A program made the position numbers and the translations under genes. From positions 1,860,001-1,924,000 of the forward strand of contig NZ_CP162004.1 in NCBI RefSeq assembly GCF_040822115.1: a DNA stretch of 64,000 nucleotides, read 5' to 3'. The notes under the pieces are model-generated. The model worked only from the letters and a program-made list of their open reading frames with translations. It was not told the DNA's origin and did no database searches. This document shows, piece by piece, positions 17,543-25,355 of this stretch. Numbering within the stretch: the stretch's first letter is position 1; every line of letters starts with the position of its first letter. The DNA comes from Flavobacterium sp. WC2421. Lineage in GTDB: Bacteria > Bacteroidota > Bacteroidia > Flavobacteriales > Flavobacteriaceae.

Positions 17543-17673
17543 TTAAACATATAAGTCATATAAGTTTTTTGAATTGTAAATAAAGTTAAAACCATTATGG
17601 AGTTAAGTTTCATATAGCTTTTTCAGCTTAATTTCACTTAATTTCTTAATGGTTAAAAAGCTTATATGTTAAA
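17543..17673. repeat. long AT-rich inverted repeat between convergent genes
   Basis: Outer arms TTAAACATATAAG (17543-17555) and CTTATATGTTAAA (17661-17673) are nearly complementary, and further inside AACCATTA pairs with TAATGGTT. The whole 131-base gap between photolyase and the epimerase/DUF2867 gene could fold into one imperfect stem. It may end transcription from both sides or be a dispersed intergenic repeat; genome-wide copies could not be checked. Confidence 0.6.
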
Positions 17674-17676
17674 TAT

Positions 17677-19095
17677 TTAACGAATTAACTTCGCTAACAT
17701 TCCCTTAAAAATAAACCCATGAAAAGGCAAAACAGAATACCAATATAATTTTCCCCAAATACCTCTAGGTCTAAACGTAGCAGATTGATACAAGGTGGTT
17801 CCAATTATTTTGAATTCTAGCCAAGCTTCTCCCGGGAGTTTCATTTCGGCAAAAAGAATTAATTTCCCTTCTGATTTATTAGCATACAAAACCCTCCAAA
17901 AATCCAGTGCATCGCCAGCATGGATGTCGTGTTTATTAGTTCGTCCTCTTCTAGAACCTACACCACCATACAATTTATCAATAAATCCACGCAATCCCCA
18001 CAACCAATCGCCATAATACCATCCTGTTTCTCCACCAATGGACCAAATTTGGTGAATGGTATAGGCCCGATTTATAATTTCCATTTTGCGTCTGTCTATA
18101 AAACAGTCTTTTTTGGGTACTTGTAGATATTCTGAAATATTACTATTAAATCGACCACTGATTAAGGAATCTTTCCAACTCGAAGCTACTTTATCTTCAT
18201 CAACTTTTATTAATGCTCGTGAAAGTGCCTGTTCGTAGGACATGGGTTTTACCTGAAGCAGTTCGTTAATTTTTGTATCTCTACAAATCACTTCTACTTT
18301 CATGCTACTCACTAAAGCGCTCGCTAATTTATAAGAAGTTGAGGTGACGAAATAAAGCCAGTAGGAGGAGAGTTTTGGAGTCATTACTGGGACGGTGAAA
18401 ATCCAGCGTTTTAGTTTTTTTGCTTTGGCGAAAGCCAACAACATTTCTTTATAAGTCAAAATATCGGGACCACCTATATCAAAACTTTGATTGTAAGTGA
18501 CGGGGTTTAACAGTGATTTAGATAAAAAATCGAGTACATCATTGATGGCAATAGGTTGGCATTTGGTATTAAGCCATTTGGGCGTAATCATTACTGGAAG
18601 TTTATTGACTAAATCCCTAATGATTTCGAACGAGGCACTTCCAGAACCAACGATAATTCCAGCACGCAAAGTGGTAAGGGCGAAAGTTCCTGAGCTTAGA
18701 ATATTTTCTACATTTTTTCTAGAAGATAAATGTTTAGAAAGTGATTTGTCATTTACAATACCGCTCAAGTAAATCACTTGTTTGGCATGGGTGGTATTTA
18801 TTTTAGTCACAAAATTTTCAGCCGAAGCTTGTTCTAACTCATCATAATTATCAGCAGAACTTGACATCGAATGAATCAGGTAATAGGCCGCATCAATGTC
18901 ATTAGGAATGTTGTTTAGTGTTTCTTTTTTTAGAAAATCAACTTCAATAACTTCGATGTTTTTTATTAATTCAATTGGAACATAGAACCTGTTTTTATCT
19001 CTTACACAACAGATTATATCGTGACCTTGTGCTACTAAAATGGGTAATAGTCGCTTCCCGATATAACCTGTTGCGCCTGTTAAGAGAATTTTCAT
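17677..19095 (-). CDS. NAD(P)-dependent epimerase fused to DUF2867
   Basis: 472 residues. N-terminal extended SDR domain with GATGYIG at 7-13 (about 1-290), then a C-terminal DUF2867 domain (about 320-472) with WSIGGETGWYYGDWLWGLRG and the ending LPFHGFIFKGMLAKLI. The reaction is unknown. It is the last gene of a six-gene minus-strand operon, 14 bases after folE. Proteins of this architecture are recurrent partners of photolyase in light-induced clusters, from general knowledge. Confidence 0.88.
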   Translation of the reverse strand: MKILLTGATGYIGKRLLPILVAQGHDIICCVRDKNRFYVPIELIKNIEVIEVDFLKKETLNNIPNDIDAAYYLIHSMSSSADNYDELEQASAENFVTKINTTHAKQVIYLSGIVNDKSLSKHLSSRKNVENILSSGTFALTTLRAGIIVGSGSASFEIIRDLVNKLPVMITPKWLNTKCQPIAINDVLDFLSKSLLNPVTYNQSFDIGGPDILTYKEMLLAFAKAKKLKRWIFTVPVMTPKLSSYWLYFVTSTSYKLASALVSSMKVEVICRDTKINELLQVKPMSYEQALSRALIKVDEDKVASSWKDSLISGRFNSNISEYLQVPKKDCFIDRRKMEIINRAYTIHQIWSIGGETGWYYGDWLWGLRGFIDKLYGGVGSRRGRTNKHDIHAGDALDFWRVLYANKSEGKLILFAEMKLPGEAWLEFKIIGTTLYQSATFRPRGIWGKLYWYSVLPFHGFIFKGMLAKLIR

Positions 19096-19109
19096 AGTTT
19101 TTGTTTAAA

Positions 19110-19721
19110 TTAACTTAATTTATTAGAAATCAAGCTGATAAATTCTTTTCTAGTTTTATTTTTTTCAAATGCACCTGTAAAAGAGGAAGTAGTTGTGAAA
19201 GAATTTTGTTTTTGAATGCCACGCATTTGCATGCACATGTGTTGTGCTTCAATGACTACCGCAACACCTAATGGTTCTAATGCTTCTTGAATACAATCTT
19301 TAATTTGGTCAGTCAATCGTTCTTGAACTTGCATTCTACGGGCATATGCATCTACAATTCTAGGAATTTTACTAAGTCCTACAATTTTTCCGTTTGGAAT
19401 ATAAGCTACGTGTGCTTTTCCAAAAAAAGGGAGCATATGATGTTCACACATAGAATATACTTCGATATTTTTCACCACAATCATTTGGCTATGGTCTTCC
19501 GTAAACAATGCCGATTTTAATATTTCTAATGGGTCAATTGCGTATCCATGAGTCAAAAACTGCATGGCTTTAGCGACACGTTCGGGTGTTTTTTCAAGAC
19601 CTTCTCTAGTAACGTCTTCCCCTAAACCGTGAATTATTGTTTTGTAATTGGCTGCTAATACATTCGTTGTTTCAGCATCATACTGTTCTGTTTTTTCGTA
19701 ACTTTTCATTTCTTTAATCAT
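19110..19721 (-). CDS. folE: GTP cyclohydrolase I
   Basis: 203 residues. Zinc ligands Cys92 and His95 in [11 protein letters not shown] and Cys163 in HMCMQMRG match E. coli Cys110, His113 and Cys181. It converts GTP to dihydroneopterin triphosphate, first step to folate and pterins. In this operon it probably supplies pterin for light-induced functions, possibly in addition to a housekeeping copy elsewhere. Codon 5 Met is an alternative start. Confidence 0.96.
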   Translation of the reverse strand: MIKEMKSYEKTEQYDAETTNVLAANYKTIIHGLGEDVTREGLEKTPERVAKAMQFLTHGYAIDPLEILKSALFTEDHSQMIVVKNIEVYSMCEHHMLPFFGKAHVAYIPNGKIVGLSKIPRIVDAYARRMQVQERLTDQIKDCIQEALEPLGVAVVIEAQHMCMQMRGIQKQNSFTTTSSFTGAFEKNKTRKEFISLISNKLS

Positions 19722-19747
19722 GCGATTGTTATTTTATAGGGGAGTCA

Positions 19748-20431
19748 TTATATTTTAAAAGTTACTATTCCATAATCCATTTCAAAGACTTGACCTGAAA
19801 TGGATTTTGCTTTTTCAGACAGTAGAAAATCTGCCATATCACCCACTTCTTCGGGTTTAAGGTATCCTTTCATAGGGTGTCGTTCTACCATATTTTCCTT
19901 CATTCGGTCATTTCGTAAAATCCCTGCTGATAGCGATGTTTCGGTAATCGTGGGAGCAATGGCATTGATGCGTACTACCGAGGCCAACTCAGCTCCCAAC
20001 GATTTAACTAATCCCTCCACTCCCGCCTTAGCTGTTGCTATACTGGCGTGAAATGGCATTCCCAGTTTTGCAGCAACTGTACTAAATAAGAGTATGGATG
20101 GATTTGTTCCCTTTTTTAAAACAGGTAAATAGTTTTGAATGACTTTTACTGCTCCAATTACATTAATTTCAAAGTCATTTCTAAAATCTTCGATACTTAA
20201 ACTACCAATTGGTTTTAAATTAATGGAACCAGGGCAGTAGATTATTGTGTCAATTTTTTCTATTTGTGGAAGTGCATCATTTAAAACATCTAGAGGATAA
20301 TGTATCAAATTTGGGTGTGAAATTTCAGGAGTACTTCTACTAATGTTATATATAGTATTTTGTTCTAATTGTTGTAAAAGAATGGCGTTTCCTATGCCTT
20401 TGCTGCCACCAATGATTAGTATGTTTTTCAT
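19748..20431 (-). CDS. short-chain dehydrogenase/reductase lacking the catalytic Tyr
   Basis: 227 residues. NAD(P)-binding GGSKGIG at 8-14, a CPG motif at 66-68 in place of NAG, and FSTVAA with Ser117. The expected Y-x-x-x-K is Ile131-Ala-Thr-Ala-Lys135, so the catalytic Tyr is missing while Lys is kept. The protein could be a reductase with altered chemistry or a binding protein. It lies between the TIGR03643 and folE genes in the light operon. Confidence 0.85.
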   Translation of the reverse strand: MKNILIIGGSKGIGNAILLQQLEQNTIYNISRSTPEISHPNLIHYPLDVLNDALPQIEKIDTIIYCPGSINLKPIGSLSIEDFRNDFEINVIGAVKVIQNYLPVLKKGTNPSILLFSTVAAKLGMPFHASIATAKAGVEGLVKSLGAELASVVRINAIAPTITETSLSAGILRNDRMKENMVERHPMKGYLKPEEVGDMADFLLSEKAKSISGQVFEMDYGIVTFKI

Positions 20432-20450
20432 TTAAAATAAGTTTTTAAAT

Positions 20451-20729
20451 CTATCTTTTTGAAATTTTATTATTGCTAATGTTTCTTTGTCTGTTGCATT
20501 TAAAACGACCTTCTTGAAAATCACGTAATTTTTCATGTTTTGTTTTCCTGCCTTGCACGCGTTCACGCCACATTTTAAAACTCGACGCTTTCATTTCTTG
20601 TCGCATTAAGTCAATCACTTCTTGTTCTTTTAAACCAAATTGAATTTGAATTGCTTCAAATGTGGTTCGATCTTCCCATGCCATTTCAATGATTCGATCA
20701 ATTTCTATTTCTGCTAGAATTAATTTCAC
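20451..20729 (-). CDS. TIGR03643 (DUF2805) family protein
   Basis: 92 residues, very basic at its end. The core MAWEDRTTFEAIQIQFGLKE followed by EVIDLMRQEMKASSFKMWRERVQGRKTKH is the family signature and looks like a helix-turn-helix followed by a basic tail, so nucleic-acid binding is plausible. The function is not established. It sits 2 bases downstream of the ABC1 kinase gene. Confidence 0.88.
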   Translation of the reverse strand: MKLILAEIEIDRIIEMAWEDRTTFEAIQIQFGLKEQEVIDLMRQEMKASSFKMWRERVQGRKTKHEKLRDFQEGRFKCNRQRNISNNKISKR

Positions 20730-20731
20730 GA

Positions 20732-22030
20732 TTAGTATTTTTTATATTGATTGACTACAATAGTTGCTTTTAGATCAAACATTAAATTATACAAGCCAAA
20801 GAAAGTCCTGTTCATATAGATGAAATGTTTAGAACCTCTATTGCCATTCATTTTTCTAAGATTAGTATCTTTTGAAAATCGTTCTCCTAATTGGGCAATG
20901 TTTTCAAAAAATTCTTCATCTGAAAAGTCGAAAGTTTCTGTTTGGAACGGTTTGGTAAACAGCGATAATAAATCGTAAAACATTTGAGTGAAATACACAA
21001 TTTCTTCTTTAGAATCATCGGTTCTTAATATTTCTAATTCAAATAGTTTTTTTTCAAATAGTACTTTGTTGTCTATTACTTCTTTGTTAATCAATTCAAA
21101 ATAAGGAATGTAAAATTCATTTGGTATTTGCTTCATGCAACCAAAATCAAGTGCTACCAATTGATTTTTATCATTCACCAAGAAATTTCCAGGATGTGGA
21201 TCAGCATGTACTTTTTTTAGAATGTGGATTTGATACATATAGAAATCCCATAATGCTTGTCCTAGCTTATTGGCAATCTCAGGATTCGCATTTTTAAATT
21301 CAGATAAATGAACACCCGTCATCCAATCCATCGTAATAATTTTCTCTGATGAAAACTCTGGGTAGTAATTTGGAAAAACTAAATTGTCAATTTTTTCACA
21401 AGCTGCAACTACTTCTTGACTTTGTTGTAGTTCTAACAAATAGTTAGTTTCTTCAATCAGTTTGTCTTCTACTTCCTTAAAGTATTTATCGGAGTCTTTT
21501 CCTTGAAGATTAAACATTCTTATAGCGATTGGCTTTACCAACGCCAAATCCGATGAGATACTGTTGGCTACTCCAGGATACTGAATTTTCACAGCGAGTT
21601 TTTTATTATCTTTTACTGCTAAATGTACTTGTCCGATACTCGCCGCATTTACTGAAGTAGAATTAAACTCATCAAAAATCTCGTATGGTGTTTTTCCGAA
21701 ATTAGTTTTAAATGTTTTCAAAACTAATGGCGCAGAAAGTGGTGGAACAGAAAATTGAGACAAAGAAAATTTCTCTACATAGGCTTGAGGCAAGAAACTT
21801 TTATCCATACTTAACATTTGCGCTACTTTAAGTGCACTTCCTTTTAGGCTTTTTAAACCATCATATATGTCTTCGGCATTGTCTTCATTTAATTTGTCAC
21901 GTGTCAAATCGGAATTCACCATTTTTTCGCCGTAATATTTTAAATAGTTAACGCCTACTTTAGCACCAGTTTGCACCAGTTTCGTCGCTCTTTCTATTTT
22001 TGAGGTTGGGATATAATCAATTGTTTTCAT
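20732..22030 (-). CDS. ABC1/AarF/UbiB-like atypical kinase
   Basis: 432 residues. The protein-kinase-like elements are present: Ala-rich loop and Lys in AVKIQYPGV, HADPHPGNFLV as catalytic loop and LDFG as metal-binding loop. The family's KxGQ motif is present as K68-V-A-Q71, with Ala for Gly. Members act in ubiquinone biology or as lipid-linked ATPases; here, in a light operon of a menaquinone-type lineage, the role may concern membrane lipids or photo-oxidative damage. It abuts the TetR gene. Confidence 0.9.
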   Translation of the reverse strand: MKTIDYIPTSKIERATKLVQTGAKVGVNYLKYYGEKMVNSDLTRDKLNEDNAEDIYDGLKSLKGSALKVAQMLSMDKSFLPQAYVEKFSLSQFSVPPLSAPLVLKTFKTNFGKTPYEIFDEFNSTSVNAASIGQVHLAVKDNKKLAVKIQYPGVANSISSDLALVKPIAIRMFNLQGKDSDKYFKEVEDKLIEETNYLLELQQSQEVVAACEKIDNLVFPNYYPEFSSEKIITMDWMTGVHLSEFKNANPEIANKLGQALWDFYMYQIHILKKVHADPHPGNFLVNDKNQLVALDFGCMKQIPNEFYIPYFELINKEVIDNKVLFEKKLFELEILRTDDSKEEIVYFTQMFYDLLSLFTKPFQTETFDFSDEEFFENIAQLGERFSKDTNLRKMNGNRGSKHFIYMNRTFFGLYNLMFDLKATIVVNQYKKY

Positions 22031-22690
22031 TTATTTGGTTTGTATTTTTTCTTTAAAAATAAATTTTCCAAAATCGATTAGTGATTCAATAGGGCTGATA
22101 TTCATTAATTCAAAAGTGGCTTTAACCGATTTCTCAATGAAAATATCTGTCTTTTCAAAAGCAGGAGAGGAATCATCCAACCAAAATTTTAGCGTCATCA
22201 ATAATTGAATCCAAGACCCTTCGGTAATTGCTTTTTCTTGATATTGCTGTGCTTTTTCGTTTTTAATACGATATTCATCAGTGATAATTGTAGTTACGTA
22301 TTCCTTGAAAGCAACTCTTAATTCTGATAATTGCATCAAATTTTTTAACTGATTTTGGTGTTCTTTCAAACTCATAACGACATAAGAACGATTAGCAGCT
22401 AATAATTCGAAGAAAGTAAAATAAAAACTAAGCATTTTACTTTTCATATCATAGGTTTCGTATTCTTTGTTTTTGTGTAAAAGTTCAACCGTTTTTTGCA
22501 GAAATAACACATATATTTCTTTTTCGATTCCTTCTAGAGTTCCAAAAAAGGCGTAAAATTCAGTTTCTGAATATCCATTTAATTTCATAAATTGATAAAC
22601 TGATTTTGGCTTTTCATTATTTTCCAATGTATAATCCATATACATAGAAACTATCTTGTCTTTGCTAAGTGTTGCTTTTTTAGTTGCCAT
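22031..22690 (-). CDS. TetR-type transcriptional regulator
   Basis: 219 residues. The N-terminal 60 residues fit a TetR helix-turn-helix (KIVSMYMDYTLENNEKPKSV...GYSETEFYAFFGTLEGIEKE), followed by an all-helical ligand domain. First gene of a six-gene operon whose next gene starts at the following base. It may fine-tune the operon through an effector; the promoter region carries operator site 3 and a possible -7 (TATCTTTA on the minus strand at 22717-22724). Confidence 0.82.
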   Translation of the reverse strand: MATKKATLSKDKIVSMYMDYTLENNEKPKSVYQFMKLNGYSETEFYAFFGTLEGIEKEIYVLFLQKTVELLHKNKEYETYDMKSKMLSFYFTFFELLAANRSYVVMSLKEHQNQLKNLMQLSELRVAFKEYVTTIITDEYRIKNEKAQQYQEKAITEGSWIQLLMTLKFWLDDSSPAFEKTDIFIEKSVKATFELMNISPIESLIDFGKFIFKEKIQTK

Positions 22691-22728
22691 TTTTTTGAAA
22701 ATTTCAAATTAGAGTATAAAGATATGTA

Positions 22729-22760
22729 TTGTTTAATGAAATATTGTTAAAGTTAAACAA
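22729..22760. promoter_or_regulatory. operator dyad TTGTTTA-N18-TAAACAA, site 3 (divergent promoter)
   Basis: Half-sites at 22729-22735 and 22754-22760, spacer 18 bases, as in sites 1 and 2; here the match extends one base further on each side (TTGTTTAA / TTAAACAA). It lies in the 122-base gap between the TetR operon and the TIGR01777 gene, 12 bases before the latter's -7 element, so it could control both directions. Confidence 0.82.
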
Positions 22761-22772
22761 AAATTTATTTTG

Positions 22773-22780
22773 TACATTTG
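22773..22780 (+). promoter_or_regulatory. -7 element of the TIGR01777 gene
   Basis: TACATTTG matches TAnnTTTG exactly, 32 bases before the start codon. A TTG at 22744-22746 gives a long 26-base spacer inside the operator. Confidence 0.5.
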
Positions 22781-22812
22781 TTTTATTATAAAATCATTAA
22801 AGTTGAACTGCC

Positions 22813-23724
22813 ATGAAAAAAAATGTTTTGATATCAGGAGGTACTGGATTTATTGGACGGCATATGACCCATTTATTAATCGATAAAGGATTTACAGTTT
22901 CTATTTTAAGCAGAGGGAAAAAGGAGAATGTAACCAATATTTTTTATTATACTTGGGATGTTACAAATCAGAAAATAGAAGAGGAAGCAGTTCTTAATGC
23001 TGATTATATAATTCATCTTGCTGGAGAAAACATTGCCGAAAAAAGATGGACAAAAAAAAGGAAAGAGGAAATTATCGATAGTAGGGAAAAATCAATTCAA
23101 TTGATTTATTCCGTTCTAAAAAAGAATAATAAAATACCCGAAGCATTTGTTTCTGCCTCAGCAGTTGGTATTTATGGAGCGATAAACGGGAGAGCTATTT
23201 GTACTGAAAAAACAACTGAGGCAAATGATTTCTTGGGAGTTACCTGTAAAAAATGGGAGGCTGCAGCGGATCGTGTTGGAAATTTAGGGATTCGGACTGT
23301 GAAAATTCGTACTGGTTTAGTATTGGGTAAAAATGATGGTTTTTTAAATAAGTTAATTCCGCTGTTTAAATGGAATTTAGGTGCCGCTTTAGGCTCAGGG
23401 GAACAATATATGCCTTGGATTCATATTAGTGATCTTTGTAGAATATATCTAGAAGCTATTACTAACCTTAAAATGGAAGGGCCATATAATGCGGCTATCA
23501 ATGACGATACAACCAATGCTATTTTTTCGAAAACCTTAGCTAAGCTATGCGGTCACTCTCTTTGGCTGCCTAATATTCCTGCATTTGTATTAAAAATAAT
23601 GATGGGGGAAATGGCTAAGATTGTTTTGACTGGTAGAAGGGTTTCTTCAGATAAAATAGAAAGTACTGGCTTTTATTTCGAGCATAAAAATTTAGAAGAA
23701 ACGATAAAAATTTGTTTGCCTTAA
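22813..23724 (+). CDS. TIGR01777 family NAD-dependent epimerase
   Basis: 303 residues. GGTGFIG at 9-15, HLAGENIAEKRWTKKRKEEI in the family-specific region, SASAVGIYG with catalytic Ser, and the C-terminal RRVSSDKIESTGFYFEH. These proteins are sometimes called cell-division inhibitor SulA-like epimerases and often appear in LitR/photolyase clusters (general knowledge). Transcribed away from the TetR operon across operator site 3. Confidence 0.92.
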   Translation: MKKNVLISGGTGFIGRHMTHLLIDKGFTVSILSRGKKENVTNIFYYTWDVTNQKIEEEAVLNADYIIHLAGENIAEKRWTKKRKEEIIDSREKSIQLIYSVLKKNNKIPEAFVSASAVGIYGAINGRAICTEKTTEANDFLGVTCKKWEAAADRVGNLGIRTVKIRTGLVLGKNDGFLNKLIPLFKWNLGAALGSGEQYMPWIHISDLCRIYLEAITNLKMEGPYNAAINDDTTNAIFSKTLAKLCGHSLWLPNIPAFVLKIMMGEMAKIVLTGRRVSSDKIESTGFYFEHKNLEETIKICLP

Positions 23725-23729
23725 CAGTA

Positions 23730-24269
23730 TTATTGTATAACAGAATATAGTGTAATAGTAACTTCTTTAGAAATTTTATTTCTCACGATATAGGGAATAG
23801 CAATATTGAAGTCATCTGTGTTTATTGTAAAATTGGATTGTAGTTCTAAACCTTTACCTAGTTTTTTGATTTTAGCAGGCACTCTTATGTTTTTTGATTT
23901 GCCGTGGATAGTTATTTTCCCACTTATGTAATATACATTCGTATGAAAATCAATATTTTTTATTTCGAATTTTTCAATTACACCTTTAAAAGTTGCTTTT
24001 GGATATTTTTTACTTTCTAAATAATTAGCATTAAAATGCTCTTCCATTAAACTTCTTTGAAAGTGGAACATATTAATATAAACGACAAACGATACTTGAC
24101 CTTTTTTTGTGTTTAAATAGGAATTTACGGTCTCGTTTTTTGCTTCTACATTTTCAAAAAAAGGTACTGATGCCTCAAAGGAAATGATTCCGTTTGTAGA
24201 AGTCATTTTTTCTTGAGCATGTAGGTTGGTTGCTATAAACAAAGCGAGTAAGAGTAGCGTTTTTTTCAT
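23730..24269 (-). CDS. YceI family periplasmic protein
   Basis: 179 residues with a signal peptide of about 18 residues (MKKTLLLLALFIATNLHA). The rest has the YceI lipocalin-like beta pattern, with YPKATFKGVIEKFE and a GKITIHGKSKNIRVPAKI segment. Some members bind polyisoprenoids, which would fit the neighbouring carotenoid genes, but this is inference. Convergent with TIGR01777, 5 bases apart. Confidence 0.85.
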   Translation of the reverse strand: MKKTLLLLALFIATNLHAQEKMTSTNGIISFEASVPFFENVEAKNETVNSYLNTKKGQVSFVVYINMFHFQRSLMEEHFNANYLESKKYPKATFKGVIEKFEIKNIDFHTNVYYISGKITIHGKSKNIRVPAKIKKLGKGLELQSNFTINTDDFNIAIPYIVRNKISKEVTITLYSVIQ

Positions 24270-24399
24270 AGGTTTTGTCCTATATTGTTCTACTTAAAGT
24301 TACGAAAAATCAGCCGAATTTAGACTATATTCAAATGGTTAATTGGTGAGAAATAGGAACTAAATTGATTTTAATATTCTGAAAAGTAAAAGAAAAATA

Positions 24400-24425
24400 A
24401 TTACAAACGGTTAAGTGTTTGTAAT
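24400..24425 (-). terminator. terminator of the rmuC-thioesterase operon
   Basis: Stem ATTACAAAC / GTTTGTAAT, 8-base loop, followed on the minus strand by a T-rich stretch; 8 bases past the thioesterase stop. Confidence 0.65.
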
Positions 24426-24432
24426 CAGTTAA

Positions 24433-24981
24433 TTAGCTTAGTTCGATTTGAACATTGTATTTTTCCAAACTTGCTAATGTTTCTATAGAGCTATAATTAA
24501 ACACCTCTTCATGACGATTTTTTTCCTTTTTTAAGGAGATTTGTTTCAAACAATTACAAAAACGACGCACTTCCTCTAAATTGGAAAGGATAAGACCTGG
24601 AACTTTTGCATTTGCTCCATGTTTATCTTTAGAAACCATCGTAAAATAAGAAGAATTACAATGATTAACAGTTCCTGTTTGAATGTTTTCAGACTCTACT
24701 CGAATTCCTATAATCATGGAGCTTTTACCTACATAATTGACACTTGCCTTCATAGTGACTAATTCACCAACTTCTATAGGTCTTAGAAAATCTACGGTAT
24801 CTACTGATGCTGTTACACAATAATTTCCTGAAAATTTAGATGCGCAAGCAAAGGCAATTTGATCGAGTAAAGAAAGGATATAGCCACCATGTATTTTACC
24901 ACTAAAGTTTGTGTGCGATGGAAGCATTAATTCAGAAATTGTAATATCTGATGATGCGACTGTTTTGAAAGTATTATGCAT
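24433..24981 (-). CDS. acyl-CoA thioesterase, hotdog fold
   Basis: 182 residues. The hotdog core SELMLPSHTNFSGKIHGGYI with SLLDQIAFACA, and VDTVDFLRPIEVGE, match YciA/BACH-type acyl-CoA hydrolases; the C-terminal 40 residues are helical. It releases free fatty acids from CoA. Third in an apparent operon after rmuC and the 121-residue protein, with a 3-base gap. Confidence 0.88.
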   Translation of the reverse strand: MHNTFKTVASSDITISELMLPSHTNFSGKIHGGYILSLLDQIAFACASKFSGNYCVTASVDTVDFLRPIEVGELVTMKASVNYVGKSSMIIGIRVESENIQTGTVNHCNSSYFTMVSKDKHGANAKVPGLILSNLEEVRRFCNCLKQISLKKEKNRHEEVFNYSSIETLASLEKYNVQIELS

Positions 24982-24984
24982 GTT

Positions 24985-25350
24985 TTATTTAATTTTAAAA
25001 GGGGAGGTTTCTTTCTTGACTTCTACAATGTAATACTTAGTATCACCCCACCAAGGAAATGTTTTGTAACGTTCGATATACGATACTTTTACATATTGTC
25101 CTTCCATCTCTTGCAAATCTGTAATTACTTTTTTGTCTTTGTCTAAAACTGAAAATGCGAATATTTGAGCACCTGAAATGCCTTGACTAATTTCTCCTTC
25201 CCAAGTTTTGAAAACCATTCCTTTATGACTAAATTTAATTAACTCACCAGATCGAACACCTTCGCTATAGGTTGCGTAGTATAAAAAAGTAAAATAACTA
25301 ATGATTGATAGTATGATTACTGCCACAAGAATGCCTAAAAATTTTTTCAT
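24985..25350 (-). CDS. small membrane-anchored protein of unknown function
   Basis: 121 residues. N-terminal membrane segment (about 4-28), then a compact domain with GVRSGELIKFSHKGMVFKTWEGE and a Trp-rich YKTFPWWGDTKYYIVEV near the end. I recall homologues in Flavobacteria labelled 6-phosphogluconate dehydrogenase, but nothing in the sequence supports that: no dinucleotide-binding motif is present. It lies 5 bases downstream of rmuC. Confidence 0.8.
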   Translation of the reverse strand: MKKFLGILVAVIILSIISYFTFLYYATYSEGVRSGELIKFSHKGMVFKTWEGEISQGISGAQIFAFSVLDKDKKVITDLQEMEGQYVKVSYIERYKTFPWWGDTKYYIVEVKKETSPFKIK

Positions 25351-25355
25351 TTTTT

